Below, one piece after another: positions 53,301-63,660 of a stretch of DNA of 64,000 bases; position 1 is the stretch's first letter, and each line of letters begins with the position of its first letter. The translations under genes and the position numbers were made by a program. Origin of the DNA: Fasciolopsis buskii (lineage: Eukaryota > Platyhelminthes > Trematoda > Plagiorchiida > Fasciolidae); assembly GCA_008360955.1 (NCBI GenBank), contig LUCM01006634.1:137297-201296 (forward strand), in the 5' to 3' direction. Below the pieces are notes generated by a model. That model searched no databases. It saw nothing but the letters and a program-made list of their open reading frames with translations, and was not told the origin of the DNA.

Positions 53301-56300
53301 ATTTGTTGATATGTCGCACAAATATGAGACTGTATACCAAGGAATACACAGATGTCTGTCGAGATTGTGACAGTTGAATATATTCATGTTGACAAACCGA
53401 TTACATTTTGATCACTATGATTCGTGTGACACTGATAATCAGTACAAGCTGACAATCATACGTAGCAGTCATTCTTTTGTTGAGGTCACCTACTGTAACG
53501 ATAACTTGAAGGAGAGAAGCGGTAAATGTAGAGAAAAATAGAGTAAATGACGATTTTTCGGAACATGCGGCCTGATACTGTATTTGAAAGTTGGTTAGGC
53601 AAAACAATGGATGATCACCATTCTAGGAACGGATCGTGATCTCTAGGGATATGGATTTGTTCGGGAGGCTTGAAACAGTAGATTGTTAGTTACCGCAGAT
53701 AGAGTGATCAAGTGAAAGCCGAGAGATCATCGGCTTGGAAAATTCTACAAGAGAAATAACTGACTTGAGGTGTTGTATCCGGTGGTCTTCCCAAATCGGC
53801 CAGCGAGGGATTCGGGGCTGGCGTGAAAAATGACGAGGCTTGACGATATAAAAGTGGCTTGAGTACGTAGCCACAGGCTCCGTTTCTGGCAAAGAATCCT
53901 GTTGCCAAGTCCATGATGAGACCAGTAGTCTGATAGTTTAACGGCACACACTGCCCTCCCCAGGCCCAAATATCCAATGGATTTAAATTGCTACTGTCAG
54001 CACGAGATGGACTAGGCAAAACTTTGAGAATGGCGTTTCTGGTGGACTGAACCAGGGCACCTGCTTCTTCACCAAAAGCGCGCGAAGCTTCTGTTTCACT
54101 CATCAAAATGAAGTGATACGGATGTACACGTGCTGTAGATGCGGAACCTGTAGAAACGGAGGTTGAGTTGCAACCGACGGATGAACCAGGTACAAATGAT
54201 GTGCTAGAGTCAATCACGCTCCCGGCCCCTGCGGTGGAATGGGATTTGTGCACAGGGAATCGGCTCTCGGAATGTGTACCAATTACTACTAGTGACGATC
54301 CGTACTTTACTGAGTTGCTCTTTGAGGAAGACTTCAAACCATACGCGGACAATATTCTAGAAGCGGGTAGGGTAACTGAAAACAGACAAAAATATTTCGA
54401 TGATATGCACATTCGTAGACTAATTGAGTCCAATACTCGTCATTGAAGATATCAAAAGTTGGCTTGGAAACAACTAATGGTAAACTGCAGCATCCTGTGC
54501 AGGCGGTTCTGTTTAAAAGTTAGAAGGCTAGCATTTTCTCGGTTTTCCCGGCAGCTGCTTCAGTTAAAGCTAAACCATTCCTCTCAGATGTGACCATTTT
54601 CGTCGAAGCAAATACCCGTTGTGTGATGATATTAGAGGGAGGCTAGATCCCGAATTCTACTCCATCCCCGATAACCTTTTCCGAAATTTATTTTCTTGCC
54701 TGCAGCAAAACAGGTATCCTAAAACTGAATACCACAGACCAATTGAACCGAGAAAATTAGATCTGTTTTTACAACTTTTGAAAGTAAACTAAATTCAAAC
54801 TCTCGATATAAGTTTTACTCATCCCAGATGTGTCCTTAGAGACCAGGATGCGAAACGTGCGAAAGTAAACCATATTCTTATCTTCTCGCTACGGGAATCG
54901 AATGTTAAGGTCGTTTCATCACATGCAAACTTCAAAACAATGTATTCTTGCTCTGGAAATAGGATAATTTGGTCCTTGCGTTAGTTTCCGATAAAGTGAT
55001 AATCTGCTGCCGACAGTGAGTAAATTTTTTAGGTTTATAGGTCTAAACTTTGCACGTAAATTTGGACTCGCCATAAACATGATGTTGATGGTACGGACAG
55101 TAACGGGACAGCGTTTCTATCAGTATCATTTGCGCCCTCTCTACCTTATTTGGATTTATCGTATGAACCACTTGCTTCCGCGTTTCTGTGTCCCAAAAGG
55201 TCTTAATGGAGGTGTTTACCCGTTGCTTTGGTTGCAATTATTCATCACAGAAGCTAATATGCAAAATTAGTTTTATTTTATCCCGAAAAAGTGCCTTCCT
55301 AGTTCCGCTAACAAACCAAGTCTTTGAGACCCTTCGCTGATTACTAAATGTTGATAATTGGAAAAATGTATTTTTTTTCTCGAGAGGGGATGCGAATCAA
55401 CTCACCTTGTGTGCTATTGTGCGCAGCTTGCAAATCATAATTAGAAGAATCGAAAAAATAGAGATCCGATAATTCTCTGGTAATGACACACGACTGGGTT
55501 GGATTGTTCTAAATTGATGCGGGAGAAGAACAAGACGAGAAATTTGGAGTGATACACATGATTTGATTAAACAATAGTCATTGCTTTGCGCATATGCTGT
55601 GCATTACCGGTGTCGGTAATCAAAAAGAATTTAATGAATACGAAATACATTTTCGGAAATTTCGCTCTTTATTTAGACTACTTGCAAGACCTGTGAAATG
55701 ATCATACGAGTGCACAGATCAGAAGAATTTGAAGTAACTGAAACTGTTGCTCGTTCTCGACTTACGATAGACTAGCAACTCATCAGTAGACGCTTTGTTA
55801 GGGATACATGTACCCGTCAGATGTTTATACGGCAATCGCTTTATCGTAAATAACAATTTAGTGTTTTGCTCACACATTCCTGTTTGCCCGTTTGGCCGTT
55901 GTGGTCTGTGAATATGCACCTCTGCTGATTCCTTACAGAAGCAAGCATGCCAGACTCCGTTAACGTTCATTAGTGAACCGAGTTTTGAAAATGTGCAAGA
56001 AATTGATTATTTTTTACTTGAACTGACCAGTTAACTATCCTCCACCGAAGGTTTGCTATCCAATTCCATTAGAAGTTTTAATCCAGTTTTCTTCTAAGAA
56101 TTCAGAAAAACTTTTGGTCTCACTTATGGGACTGCGTAAATCTGTTCCACTCGGAATAGACAAATCAAATCGCAAATGATAAGTCGACCAGTACGAGCTG
56201 TTCGAATTCGGTCCCTTTTATCCGTACTGTGATTTGTTTGTCATTTTTTAAAATTATGGCCAGTTTGCATATCCAACTTCTAATTTTTACTAGTACTGTT

Positions 56301-59300
56301 TGGGGTTGAATTCTCGCCTGAAAGTATGCAATTTATCAGCAGCACTAACTCGTAAATGATTGAAGCACTTTACCCGGAAGTCGTTAAACCCGGTGTTAAT
56401 CAGACTGGTTCGCAAAGAGTATCTATGAGTTTTCACACAGTTTCCAAATCACTCTCAGATTAAACCGTATATCAGAAAGACTCTCAACATAAAATATCTC
56501 AAGAATATTCGAAGCGATATGATCACTGTGTTTTCCATTGTTTAGAGCGCGCCATACTCTTGATTGAGTAAACCGATGTACTAAAATGTCTCGGTACAAC
56601 TGTTCTACTTCTAGCGCACAATGAAGACGAAAGCTTTGTCCCGTGGTTGCAGTTGCAAACGGTGACAATTAAATCTGCAGATGAAAGCATGATTAAAAAC
56701 CCTTCCGGATTTTTCTTCCTTTGGATAGCAACCAGATATTTCCTAACGTCAGCAACTGTATAAAGATTAATTTGGTTGTTAATTTGTAAGTATTCGTTAA
56801 TGGATCCGTACAGTGTGCAAAAATAAATTGCTCCGCTAACTTGTTAATTTGAGGCTCGAACATTCCACTTCTTCTTATTAAAATAAACCAGCTGCAGCTC
56901 GCTTCTAGCCCTTGTCGCATTAGTCGTCTCTTGCGTGTCTATGGCCGGCAGAAACATTTTTATTTATCCACACCTATGGGTCTCAAAATTAATAAATAAA
57001 AAGTACTTCTATTATAGTTCAGTTCACTTGTCGACTGAAATAGCCTCCATTGAGAATGACTTGAATACGACGAAAACCGGGGATGAATGTGAAAAAACTG
57101 AAGCAATACCATTGTGGAAAACAACAAAATCGACAGTGATCGTAAAAGAGGTAAACAGCTAGAGCCGACCAATGGACCGACATGAATTCAGATTGCATGC
57201 AAATGGGACAAGGGTCAAATTAAGTCAAATTTGGGAATCCGTGTCATACTAGAATGGGAAAGTGGCGTTTTATTGGATCGGACAGTGAAAATAAACAGGC
57301 CGTGTAGGTAGGAATAGAACGCTGGAGGCCGCCCATTACCTAACCACTCACCAAAGATTCCGGTGCACTAGGTATGCGGGAGTAGATTCTTTGGATATGA
57401 AGCACACAAGAAGCATAAAGGAAGTTTGTCTAGCATACACAAAGTGGGTAAGACGTTGCCATTGTTGTTTGATATTGCTAACTTAAAAGGGCCCTACAGA
57501 ACAAAGCGCGATCGCCATGGTAACGCCCATTTGTGCCTTGAACCTATCTGATAAAAACAACACAAAAATTCAGGCAACCTCGGATGTGCTGAGAATTCTG
57601 AAAATGTCACCATCGATTTTCACAACTGTTTCACACTTGAAACGTAGCAAAAATAATGCACTGTCAAAATTCAGTCCATTTTACTGAAGCTGGTTAGGGC
57701 CCGAGTTGAATGCATATTGGATTATATGTACTGCTTTCAGGTATGCAGAATAAGAATGGTCCCACGGGTAAAGATGATGTAACTGGTTGTGGTCAAATGA
57801 AAATGAGAAGTGTAACGTGAAATTGTGATTATATGAAGCTTCACTTAGCCAGCACTTTCTGTGGAACGAATGACGCCTTTTTGTTTCCACAACCATTGTC
57901 AACAAGCACACCTTGTTTACCAGCAACTGCACTCGTGGTTTATGGGTAGTTCATCGGGCAGTGCCATTGTAATACCTGTGATTAAAAACACCATTAAAGT
58001 GAAAATTAAGCATATTATATTTAATTACTTCTCATTGAGACTACTAAAGGCAAATCTGGGTAACTTAGCGGCTGTGATGTTCCATCCACAACAATTCTCC
58101 CTTGGGTTCGATTCCCAGTTCGGAAGCACTGTATATTCATTGCTGATAAATCCAAACAGTTGGTTCCGTGGTTTTTGGTAGTGATTTGATTATTGATAAG
58201 CCATTTTTATTGTAAATTTACTCCCACATTTCTCATTCGGGATGAGTAAGATGACTCCAGTAAGTTGTTTATATGCCCTAATCAAAAGCTTGTTGGGGAA
58301 TCCTTGGTAAATATTTAACCACCTAGATTGAAACATAATCAAGTCAGCTATTTTCTTTATTATGCGCTAATGATAACCTAATTGTGCCCGGAACGTTCAC
58401 GCTCCACAGCCGATCACATTAGCGAGTTCGCGTCAACGATAAATTGACAACCATCTAATCAGCAGTCTCCTTGAAATGGTGGGCTGAATGCATATCATTA
58501 TGGTCTAATAGTGTAGATGATTACCTTCATTCTGTAAATCTCCCACAAATATTTATTGATCCTAACTTTTAAGAAAAATACTGGATTTGTAAATTACTCG
58601 TTTACACGTAATCAGCAAAATTGTTGTGCCTTTTATACTATGCTGTAGGCTGATTTGCCATCACTTTGTCTGATTTATCTTTTCTATAATTCCTTCTCAA
58701 GCAATTACACTAATGCGGGTTAAAGAACACATTAACGGATTCTAAACAGCAAGTTCGAAACAAGAAAACAGGAAAACTTACACGACGGGGAATCAAGTTA
58801 ATTATAACATTATATCACACTACAACGAAGGGAGTTGCCGCACTTTCAAATGCACAAAGGGTTATACCTAATGGTATTATTTCCTTGCAGGTGATTTCAC
58901 GTACTATTCAATGCATTTGAGCAGCTTTTCCAGCATGGTGTTTGACGTTTAGAACTTTCCGCGACACAGCTACTCCTTATATGCCACAAGTATAACAGTG
59001 GCCTAGAACAGATTTTCACTAACTTAGTGGTAATTCATCCAGGGTGAAATCGATATCAAGTTCTGTGGATGTAAGGTTTCAAATTCAATCTGATAGTAAG
59101 AGGAACGACAAAAAGTGCTTGTTTCACTATTAAGTTGAATTTTGATTTGAACAGAACAAGGAAATCAAGTGGTTCAAAAGTCATTTCGCAATGTCTTCAA
59201 CCATGGCGATTTAAATTGGACAAGGTGATTCGTACTACCACTTCGAAGAGGAATTTCCTACCATTTTACTTGCGAGCACATGTGTGATCTTCACGGATGC

Positions 59301-62025
59301 TAAATGGATTACGATCAATTGAGATGAAAGCTGTTTCCAATTTCATGGTGTTTTGCGTGCATCTGGTGTTGGAATTCTCAATATTTTTCCTATTCATGTT
59401 CGCAAGACCTAGTGCGCATTGGCCTATCTTCTTAACCAGACGTTTACTGATGCACAGTTTTGTCCTTGACCAGCGAATATACAACATTGTTTTCATCTAA
59501 TAGCATTCCATCAATGCACTTGGTGCTTTTCACCAATAGGATTAGGCTTGGGAGGAACTCACAAGGATGTTGATAATGTGTTACGGTAGCATTTGGTGTA
59601 ACATTGTCTGGTGACTGTCTATCGAAGATAGGAAGATTGTGCTGTGGAACCTGGCTGGCACCACGTGATGAGAGAAAAAAGCTTTCAATGGGACTGTCCA
59701 AAGTGGTCCACTGATAAGGTGACTTCTGTTGATTAATGCCATTGTTAATAAAGCAGCCTTGATTTAAAAGTTGCTGTCGAGTGGATCATTATGTCACTTG
59801 GACCCAAGATCTCCCGTGAAATTCCGACACTGACACTTCGTGAAAGCTTGCCTGAAGAGAACATGTAGCTACTAAATTAGAGAACATTTACACACGAAAA
59901 TACCTTCTTGTCACAGCAGTGAAAATGAAAACTTATACGACCGTGCATCCAGAGAAATAAAGCTGCATGTCTGCTCATCCAGATATACTGATAGACATTA
60001 TTGAAATCGGCATTCATGTCAATCACGGATACGCCGACAGTTTTTATACCTGGAGAAAGCTCGTTTTTGACTTAGTATCTCGCTCTGAAAGAATTTTTCA
60101 AGTGCAGTGATTCAGTCGGACGTATCTATTGTTGATATATTGCTTACTGCGCTTTCAAACAACCGTTAAGCATTGACGAAAATAAGAAATAACTAACGAA
60201 TCATGAGCAGAGCTCTCTAGTCCCATTTATTACTCTCAGTATTCTAAGCAGTTTTTTCAATAAAATGTATACAATACTGACAAACATGATACGTCAGAGA
60301 TAGTGCAGTGTACCGGATGCACTGAAGCCTCGACGAATGTGATGTGGTACATGACTGACTGTATTCTTGTATTTGTATTCTTATAGATTTTTCCAATTAA
60401 TTTTTTTGTATGAAGTCAATTCAGACAGCAGTTATCTCGTGGACTTTAAGATTGAATGAGGAATATTTTATCAAGTTGGCAGTTTTAACGCCTAAGGAAA
60501 CAAAATTTGTTCACTTCCTAATTGTTTTAAATGTGCGAAACACTCGGCTACAATGGAATTGCTATTTTGCCATATACTAGGATAAATTTCATGCGAAAAT
60601 GACGACGAATAACAGGTAGTCTGGTCTGCCAATGAATAGGAACTTATCGAGCTTCATATGCGTACGCTTACGAAAGTGCAATAACGTAAGGTCTCGAAAA
60701 ATAAGACATTCTTAATTGTCTAGCGTCTCTGTAGATAAGCAAATCACAGCTGGTCTATTAATACCAAGATAAGGTGTTATGAGGAGTGACAACTCAGAAC
60801 ACCATTGTTTGATCTATGCCACAGTTTATGCAAACGCAACGAATGACTTTTATATCCAAGTGCGATAGAACCTGCTTAATTTAACGAGTTGCCTCTAAAC
60901 TTATTCATTTTATGAAACCGATCAGAACAGGTTCTGTCTTTTCTTGGTCGATTGTCAGATAAGAGGTGACAACAAGCAAATTTTCGTGCCTGGTCTAAAA
61001 ACAACGTGAGAATCAGTGGGCAAAAGCTTGAACACCTGCAAGAAACAACACCAGTTGACCATATTACTTTTGAAGACAATAGCCCCTTTCGAAGGTGTGA
61101 GCATGCTTTACAGGCATTTCATGCTGCCCGGGCTGGTCGCATTCAATTTATTTCGGTGAGAACCTAACAAATCATTTACCGAATTTTTCCGCCATTGATT
61201 TCTTGTTCAGTAAAATGAGATCAAAAGGCAAGTAAAAACGATTGCTTCTCTTCAGCTGAATTAACTAGATTGCATTATAAAACCACAAATTCGTAAGTGA
61301 AACTAAATAGTTCGGCAAAAGAATCGGATGCTTTACTAGGGCTGTAAGATACATAATGCGGACGAGTTCAGACCGTCCAGTTTACCTACAGCAGATTGAT
61401 CTTCGGACATGTAAGAATAGTTTCAAAGTTTTGTATCACAGAAATCCGTTAATTTCGGCATCGTCATATTACCCTGGATGTAATAAGGTTGTAGATACTC
61501 TAACCAGAATAAAGATTATGAAACTGTTTCCAACTAAATCATTTTAATCAATTTGGATGAAAATGAAATCCTAATAGAATCACTGAATTATAGCATAATG
61601 CTGTCTGCAACACCACTTTATTTGAATTACTCACAAAATGCGAGAATCTTCTACCGACGGTATTTCTGCCATTCATTAGTTCCATAGCACCACTTCCTGT
61701 TGTGCCTTTAGGTAGGCGTTTCCCTTGCAGTAGAATTCGACCAATAAGATCACGGGGTGAAGGCCATCTTACATGAAGGCCATTTGTTGTGTACATTGTG
61801 GATTCGTTACGCAAATCTACGGTAGTCAAACTGTTCTTACGTCCCGAATCGAATTTGTTTCCGTCCACTCGTTCTTCCACTTCCAACTGAGCATCACCGA
61901 GTGTGAATAGGAAATCCGCAGTGGGTAAAAGCAGTCGTGAGCCGAAACAACATCGAACCAATGATGCTAGGACTAGCTGTTGGGGCGGTGATGCGAAGCA
62001 CTCGATGGAAACAATGAGTGGGTAC
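31684..62025 (-). CDS. PLCL/PRIP-like inactive phospholipase C (partial, 9 exons)
   Basis: Spliced CDS: 62025-61635, 59725-59563, 54375-53765, 52552-52243, 50395-50292, 36026-35928, 35154-34552, 33695-33642, 32352-31684 (3004 nt, 1000 residues, stop TAG). All introns are GT-AG and all phases agree (entry phase, then 0,1,0,1,0,0,0,0). Residues 1-105 are the C-terminal half of the PLC X domain, about 205-358 the Y domain, 389-525 the C2 domain, and 527-635, 745-800 and 868-910 match the helical C-terminus of PLCL/PRIP proteins. Such proteins bind inositol phosphates/phosphoinositides, phosphatases and GABA-A receptor-trafficking partners instead of cleaving PIP2; that role is known of the vertebrate family and only inferred here. 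Active-site changes: Gln100 where active PLC has the first Lys of the I-L-x-K-G-K motif, and Lys302 and Leu304 where it has Arg and Tyr of S-R-I-Y-P. The PH, EF-hand and first X half lie beyond the window. The serine-rich inserts make it longer than vertebrate relatives. Confidence 0.9.
32353..33641 (-). other. Intron of the PRIP-like gene
   Basis: 1289 bases, GTGAGT donor and cctatcag acceptor. Nothing else seen in it. Confidence 0.8.
33642..33695 (-). CDS. 54-nt micro-exon of the PRIP-like gene
   Basis: 18 codons, phase 0 on both sides. The acceptor is ttctaaaacacag|TTG and the donor AAG|GTGAGT. It encodes LIEACKMVIKQGPYLRVK (residues 761-778). It fits the position of the PLCL segment LIEMADTVQEKI and restores the normal helix length between the serine-rich exon and the last exon, so it is likely a real short exon. 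Confidence 0.82.
33696..34551 (-). other. Intron of the PRIP-like gene
   Basis: 856 bases, GTACAT donor and aaaacacag acceptor. It holds the 13-bp tandem duplication and a plus-strand open segment (33983-34189) with coding-like composition. Confidence 0.75.
34371..34396. repeat. 13-bp tandem duplication
   Basis: Two adjacent copies of gtaactcgtactc / gtaactcgtacga, about 155 bases past the donor of the serine-rich exon, in the intron. Confidence 0.7.
34552..35154 (-). CDS. Exon: PRIP C-terminal helices with serine-rich insert
   Basis: The acceptor is tctcggttgttttcag and the chosen donor is ACG|GTACAT at 34551; 201 codons, phase 0/0, residues 560-760. The first 75 residues (NAGTTLQQANELR, then FRRICGE, CIRSLASRLTAA and DDLPHLEL) follow the PLCL helical region (a CG..x..SLKQCLxxLSSRL pattern). 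Residues 640-745 are a Ser/Pro/Arg-rich insertion absent from vertebrate PLCL, including an R-R-P-S site that fits the PKA consensus. Residues 746-760 (GFDKMRRTVNEFET) return to the family pattern. The donor is weak, but it gives an exact join to the next exon (NEFET|LIEACK against a family ESRFLIEMAD). Confidence 0.88.
35155..35927 (-). other. Intron of the PRIP-like gene
   Basis: 773 bases, GTGAGC donor and gttgttttcag acceptor. No feature seen. Confidence 0.85.
35928..36026 (-). CDS. Exon: basic segment after C2
   Basis: A 99-nt exon (33 codons, phase 0/0) with acceptor ccgcatcatcag and donor AAG|GTGAGC. The peptide is basic (WRSRKRQ) and ends LKKVGTSVFDDLFK. It aligns with the PLCL segment that ends in a T-x-DDIFK motif just after C2. 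The joined length between C2 and this motif is nearly identical to that in vertebrate PLCL, so no exon appears to be missing in the 14.3 kb intron upstream. Confidence 0.9.
42193..42265. repeat. Imperfect TAGTAAT-like repeat
   Basis: Degenerate copies of attagta / agcagta (cattagtaatattagtaa and following). This is a decayed trinucleotide repeat inside the 14.3 kb intron. Confidence 0.6.
42641..42710 (+). repeat. tRNA-derived SINE remnant
   Basis: The plus strand reads gttacggttgcagtacgggc, then ctcgggttcaagcct. The spacing between the GGTT and GGCG words and the B box resembles the 15.4 kb copy, suggesting one family. Confidence 0.5.
43495..43575 (-). repeat. tRNA-like element with perfect B box
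   Basis: The minus strand contains gtgtccaagcggataaggtc and 25 bases later gcaggttcgaatccgcc. GGTTCGAATCC is a consensus pol III B box. No good acceptor or anticodon stem can be drawn, so it is read as a SINE head or tRNA pseudogene and not a working tRNA. Confidence 0.55.
46618..46682 (-). repeat. Possible tRNA-derived SINE remnant
   Basis: The minus strand reads aaccttgccagctcaaggtc and then ggtgagtttgagcctc, a weak B-box match (GGTTTGAGCC). It lies about 370 bases beyond the last Penelope-like trace. Confidence 0.3.
47050..48412 (-). mobile_element. Decayed Penelope-like retroelement (RT + GIY-YIG traces)
   Basis: Read on the minus strand across frames. Pieces follow the Penelope-like element (PLE) order: near 48252-48211 LSDTNAMAIMENEF (family: ADKGNATVVM); 48127-48095 FYGSIKRMKM (family: YGLPKIHK); 48088-48037 RSIISVSRFSACALIKEL (family: LRPIVS...); 47651-47466 a palm segment with YTGKMFTIIMRFH, where an intact element has YVDD; an ETSVYPKS segment (family: SVYRKPTHT); and 47307-47194 LPYIRNLSE...ISHKPK (family: PYVRGVSE). 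At about 47145-47050, KVYATST and MHKHKLDL resemble the VYVGET and EHK motifs of the GIY-YIG endonuclease. Stops and frameshifts between the pieces show it is dead. It sits in the 14.3 kb intron, same strand as the host gene. Confidence 0.72.
48864..48888. repeat. TG-rich microsatellite
   Basis: Imperfect TG run (gtttgtgtgtatgtgtgtgt and onward), beside a short G-rich stretch. Confidence 0.75.
50292..50395 (-). CDS. Exon: C-terminal strand of C2 domain
   Basis: A 104-nt exon, too short for a simple ORF list. The acceptor is tgctctttag and the donor GAG|GTAAGC. It completes the split Gly codon of the previous exon and reads YRHVRLRSDTGEP then ATLFIHVTI (residues 493-526). This is the universal PLC C2 ending (YRHVxL...TLFVxI). 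Phase 1 in, phase 0 out. Confidence 0.95.
50396..52242 (-). other. Intron splitting the C2 domain
   Basis: 1847 bases, GTAGGA donor and ctctttag acceptor, interrupting the Gly codon before YRHV. Nothing else recognised. Confidence 0.9.
52243..52552 (-). CDS. Exon: PLC-type C2 domain
   Basis: The acceptor is tttttctcag and the donor is G|GTAGGA at 52242; phase 0 to 1, residues 389-491. It begins IFRLRILSAQ and runs through KPRGSVSKGD, VVIEIHGIP, DCSEQRT, FDDTFEF, LVRFVVLDD and GDDFIGQNTIPFDCL. The order and spelling match the C2 domain of PLCL/PRIP more closely than those of delta-type PLC: the pairs KPRG/KPKG, VDCSEQRT/ADCSEQRT and FIGQNTIPF/FIGQYTIPF. The Asp of the IDPYV calcium loop is Glu (IEPYV), so calcium binding may be weakened. 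C2 domains usually mediate membrane or protein contacts. Confidence 0.95.
52553..53764 (-). other. Intron between Y and C2 exons
   Basis: 1212 bases, GTCAGT donor and tttttctcag acceptor. No feature seen. Confidence 0.9.
53765..54375 (-). CDS. Exon: PLC Y domain with Ser/Thr-rich linker
   Basis: The acceptor is tttttgtctgttttcag and the donor GTCAGT at 53764; phase 1 in, phase 0 out, residues 185-388. Residues 186-270 are a Ser/Thr/Gly-rich linker extension. The Y domain proper follows: MSETEAS at 276-282 (the SETEA spelling is typical of PLCL proteins), RADSSNLNP at 309-317, LNYQTTG near 330, and CGYVLKP at 352-358. The R-I-Y-P element of active PLC reads K-V-L-P here (residues 302-305), removing two phosphate/sugar contacts. 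The domain is otherwise of normal length. Confidence 0.92.
57305..57358 (-). repeat. tRNA-derived SINE remnant
   Basis: On the minus strand, ggtgagtggttaggtaatgg is D-arm-like and gcgttctattcc is a degenerate B box. The shortened spacing suggests an internal deletion. Confidence 0.35.
58051..58125 (+). repeat. tRNA-like element with good T-arm
   Basis: The plus strand has ttgggttcgattcccag, a T-arm with a 5-bp stem and a TTCGATT loop (consensus B box), preceded about 35 bases earlier by ggtaacttagcgg. The acceptor stem is not visible. Read as the tRNA head of a SINE within the linker/Y intron. Confidence 0.5.
59563..59725 (-). CDS. Exon: X-Y linker segment
   Basis: Predicted exon with acceptor aatcaacag|AAG and donor GTGAGT, 54 codons plus one base. 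It was placed because the preceding exon ends in phase 0 and the Y-domain exon needs phase 1, and this exon supplies exactly 0 to 1. The peptide (starting KSPYQW) is polar with no domain, as expected for the poorly conserved X-Y linker. The frame stays open 40 residues past the donor, so a longer version using a weaker downstream GT is possible. No family motif confirms it; the evidence is splice signals, phase and position. Confidence 0.6.
59726..61634 (-). other. Intron after the X-domain exon
   Basis: 1909 bases, GTGAGT donor and aatcaacag acceptor. No feature seen. Confidence 0.65.
61635..62025 (-). CDS. Exon: second half of PLC X domain
   Basis: First exon visible in the window. The acceptor is tttttgtctaaacag at 62040-62026 and the donor is GTGAGT at 61634. 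It starts with one base finishing a codon, then 130 codons, ending in phase 0. It opens with YPLIVSIE followed by a PPQQ motif, matching the X-domain strand that in active PLC carries the metal-ligand Glu (Glu390 of PLC-delta1); Glu is kept here at residue 8. The end of X is recognised from WPSPRDL and ILLQGKRLP (residues 87-105). About 45 residues rich in D/E/N/R between residues 42 and 87 are an insertion compared with the short loop usual there. Residues 106-130 start the X-Y linker. Confidence 0.88.
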
Positions 62026-63621
62026 CTGTTTAGACAAAAAATAAGCAGGTGTAATGTGGTTTAGATTATTCCAAGATAATTTTAAGAGACAGAGATTACT
62101 GGCAAACATTTCTTGATTTTCCCTTTGGAAGAGTTTTAATAAGACAACAAGTGTTCAGCCTCACGAGCATTTAATTTCAAAATCAGCAGTACCGCATGGG
62201 TTATCAAAACGGACTCTAATTGTGGCTTGCATTTGCAGATTTATTTAGAGGCAAATAATGCGAAACCAGGTAACCATAAACAGAAACTGTGTCAATTTAC
62301 TCCAAGATAGGAAATTCGGCTATTTCCAGCATTTTATTCTGCATCCGTTATGTTTCGGCATACTCAATTATTAGATGTAGTAACTTTACATTTTCCACTT
62401 GGCCCTATCCGGGACAGAACTGCTTATAGTATCGGAAAAGCAGCTGGTGGTAATAAGGTTCTCAAAAAAAGATGCATCTAGATTGTTGAAATAAAATCCA
62501 AGACACCAACGGAATATTATACCAGTTCATATGGTTTTTGGTAAAGAATGGGCAAACATCAAACAGTCCGAATTGAATAGATTGCTGTAACCATTCCGGT
62601 TAATTTTTAAAATGTGCATTAGCTTTGGCCAGTTGTGTCTGTTTTCATAAGGACTTCATGGAGAAGTTCAGTAATAAGAACCGCAAAAGGATAAACAAAT
62701 GTGAACTTCCTACTCATTGTGACTAAATATACGGTGAAATTTCAAAACTTGATGCGCCATGGGATTTACTTTTAAGGCAACAGTTATTTATTTAAAATAA
62801 CGTTGTTGTTAGTGCCAATAACCAGCCGAATTAATGATGGCTACAAGCAATCAAAACTTTGGCTTGCGATTGTTTCCACTGACAACGCAAATTCCGAAAT
62901 ACTCAAATATAAACACGCTTGTACAAAGTGCGAAAAGTATTTCCCTCCGTATTCGCAGCTGAGTTGCTTTTGCTGAGGTTCCTCCACAATTACGGTGAAT
63001 TTAAGAGCCAAAGGTATTCGCAACAGCGAAGGTAATATCAGCCTATTCGTCAACTCAAACCACTTGTAAAACCCCTTGACTAATGACCAGAATAGACACG
63101 TTCACAGTGGCTGCAGTTGGCATGCTTGTGATTCCCACGACGTAATTCTATGAACGTTTTTCAAAAGCACGTTTCCCAATCACATAAAAACATTTTTATC
63201 TATAAAGCAAGTTCTTTATGTGCTTATTTGTAACCAGGGAAACCTGATTTTAGAATTCCCTTCAAGGGGAAGCATGGGTGGCAAAGTGGCCAATCACAGC
63301 TGCTCTGGATAGAAAGTCGCGTGGGGCTTTGAAAAACTCCAGATTTTGCATTCCGCTAAAATACCACTCAAACACCAAGGTGAGGAGTTATGTATCACCC
63401 AGTCCAGCCTTTATTTTAGACAAAATTGGGTAACTCATACTAAAACTGTATGGGTGGAGACGGTTTTCTCTAACCTCTTAATGCTCGCGTGAGTTATAGT
63501 GCATATCGTATGATGGCTACTAAGAGCTATATATTGCTAGAGGTTAAACTGAGAAAACTTCAGTGACCTAATTACCCTCGACGTTCTAATAAGTTCTTCA
63601 TATTCCTGATTCAACGGACGA

Positions 63622-63660
<39 letters not shown>

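Larger units (their letters stand above)
54376..59562 (-). other. Intron between linker and Y exons
   Basis: 5187 bases with SINE remnants at 57.3 and 58.1 kb. A further linker exon could hide here only if it kept phase 1 on both sides; none was found. Confidence 0.65.

Noticed and set aside
54168..54446. 92-codon plus-strand frame
   Set aside because: It is antisense to the Y-domain exon, whose identity is clear from conserved motifs.
62240..62310. Minus-strand FALFAS segment resembling the end of the preceding X-domain exon
   Set aside because: It has no GT donor at the needed position and runs into a stop; treated as coincidence.
62841..63053. Possible upstream PLC X-domain exon on the minus strand
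   Set aside because: The frame has none of the X-domain histidine or acidic motifs and no donor in the required phase.
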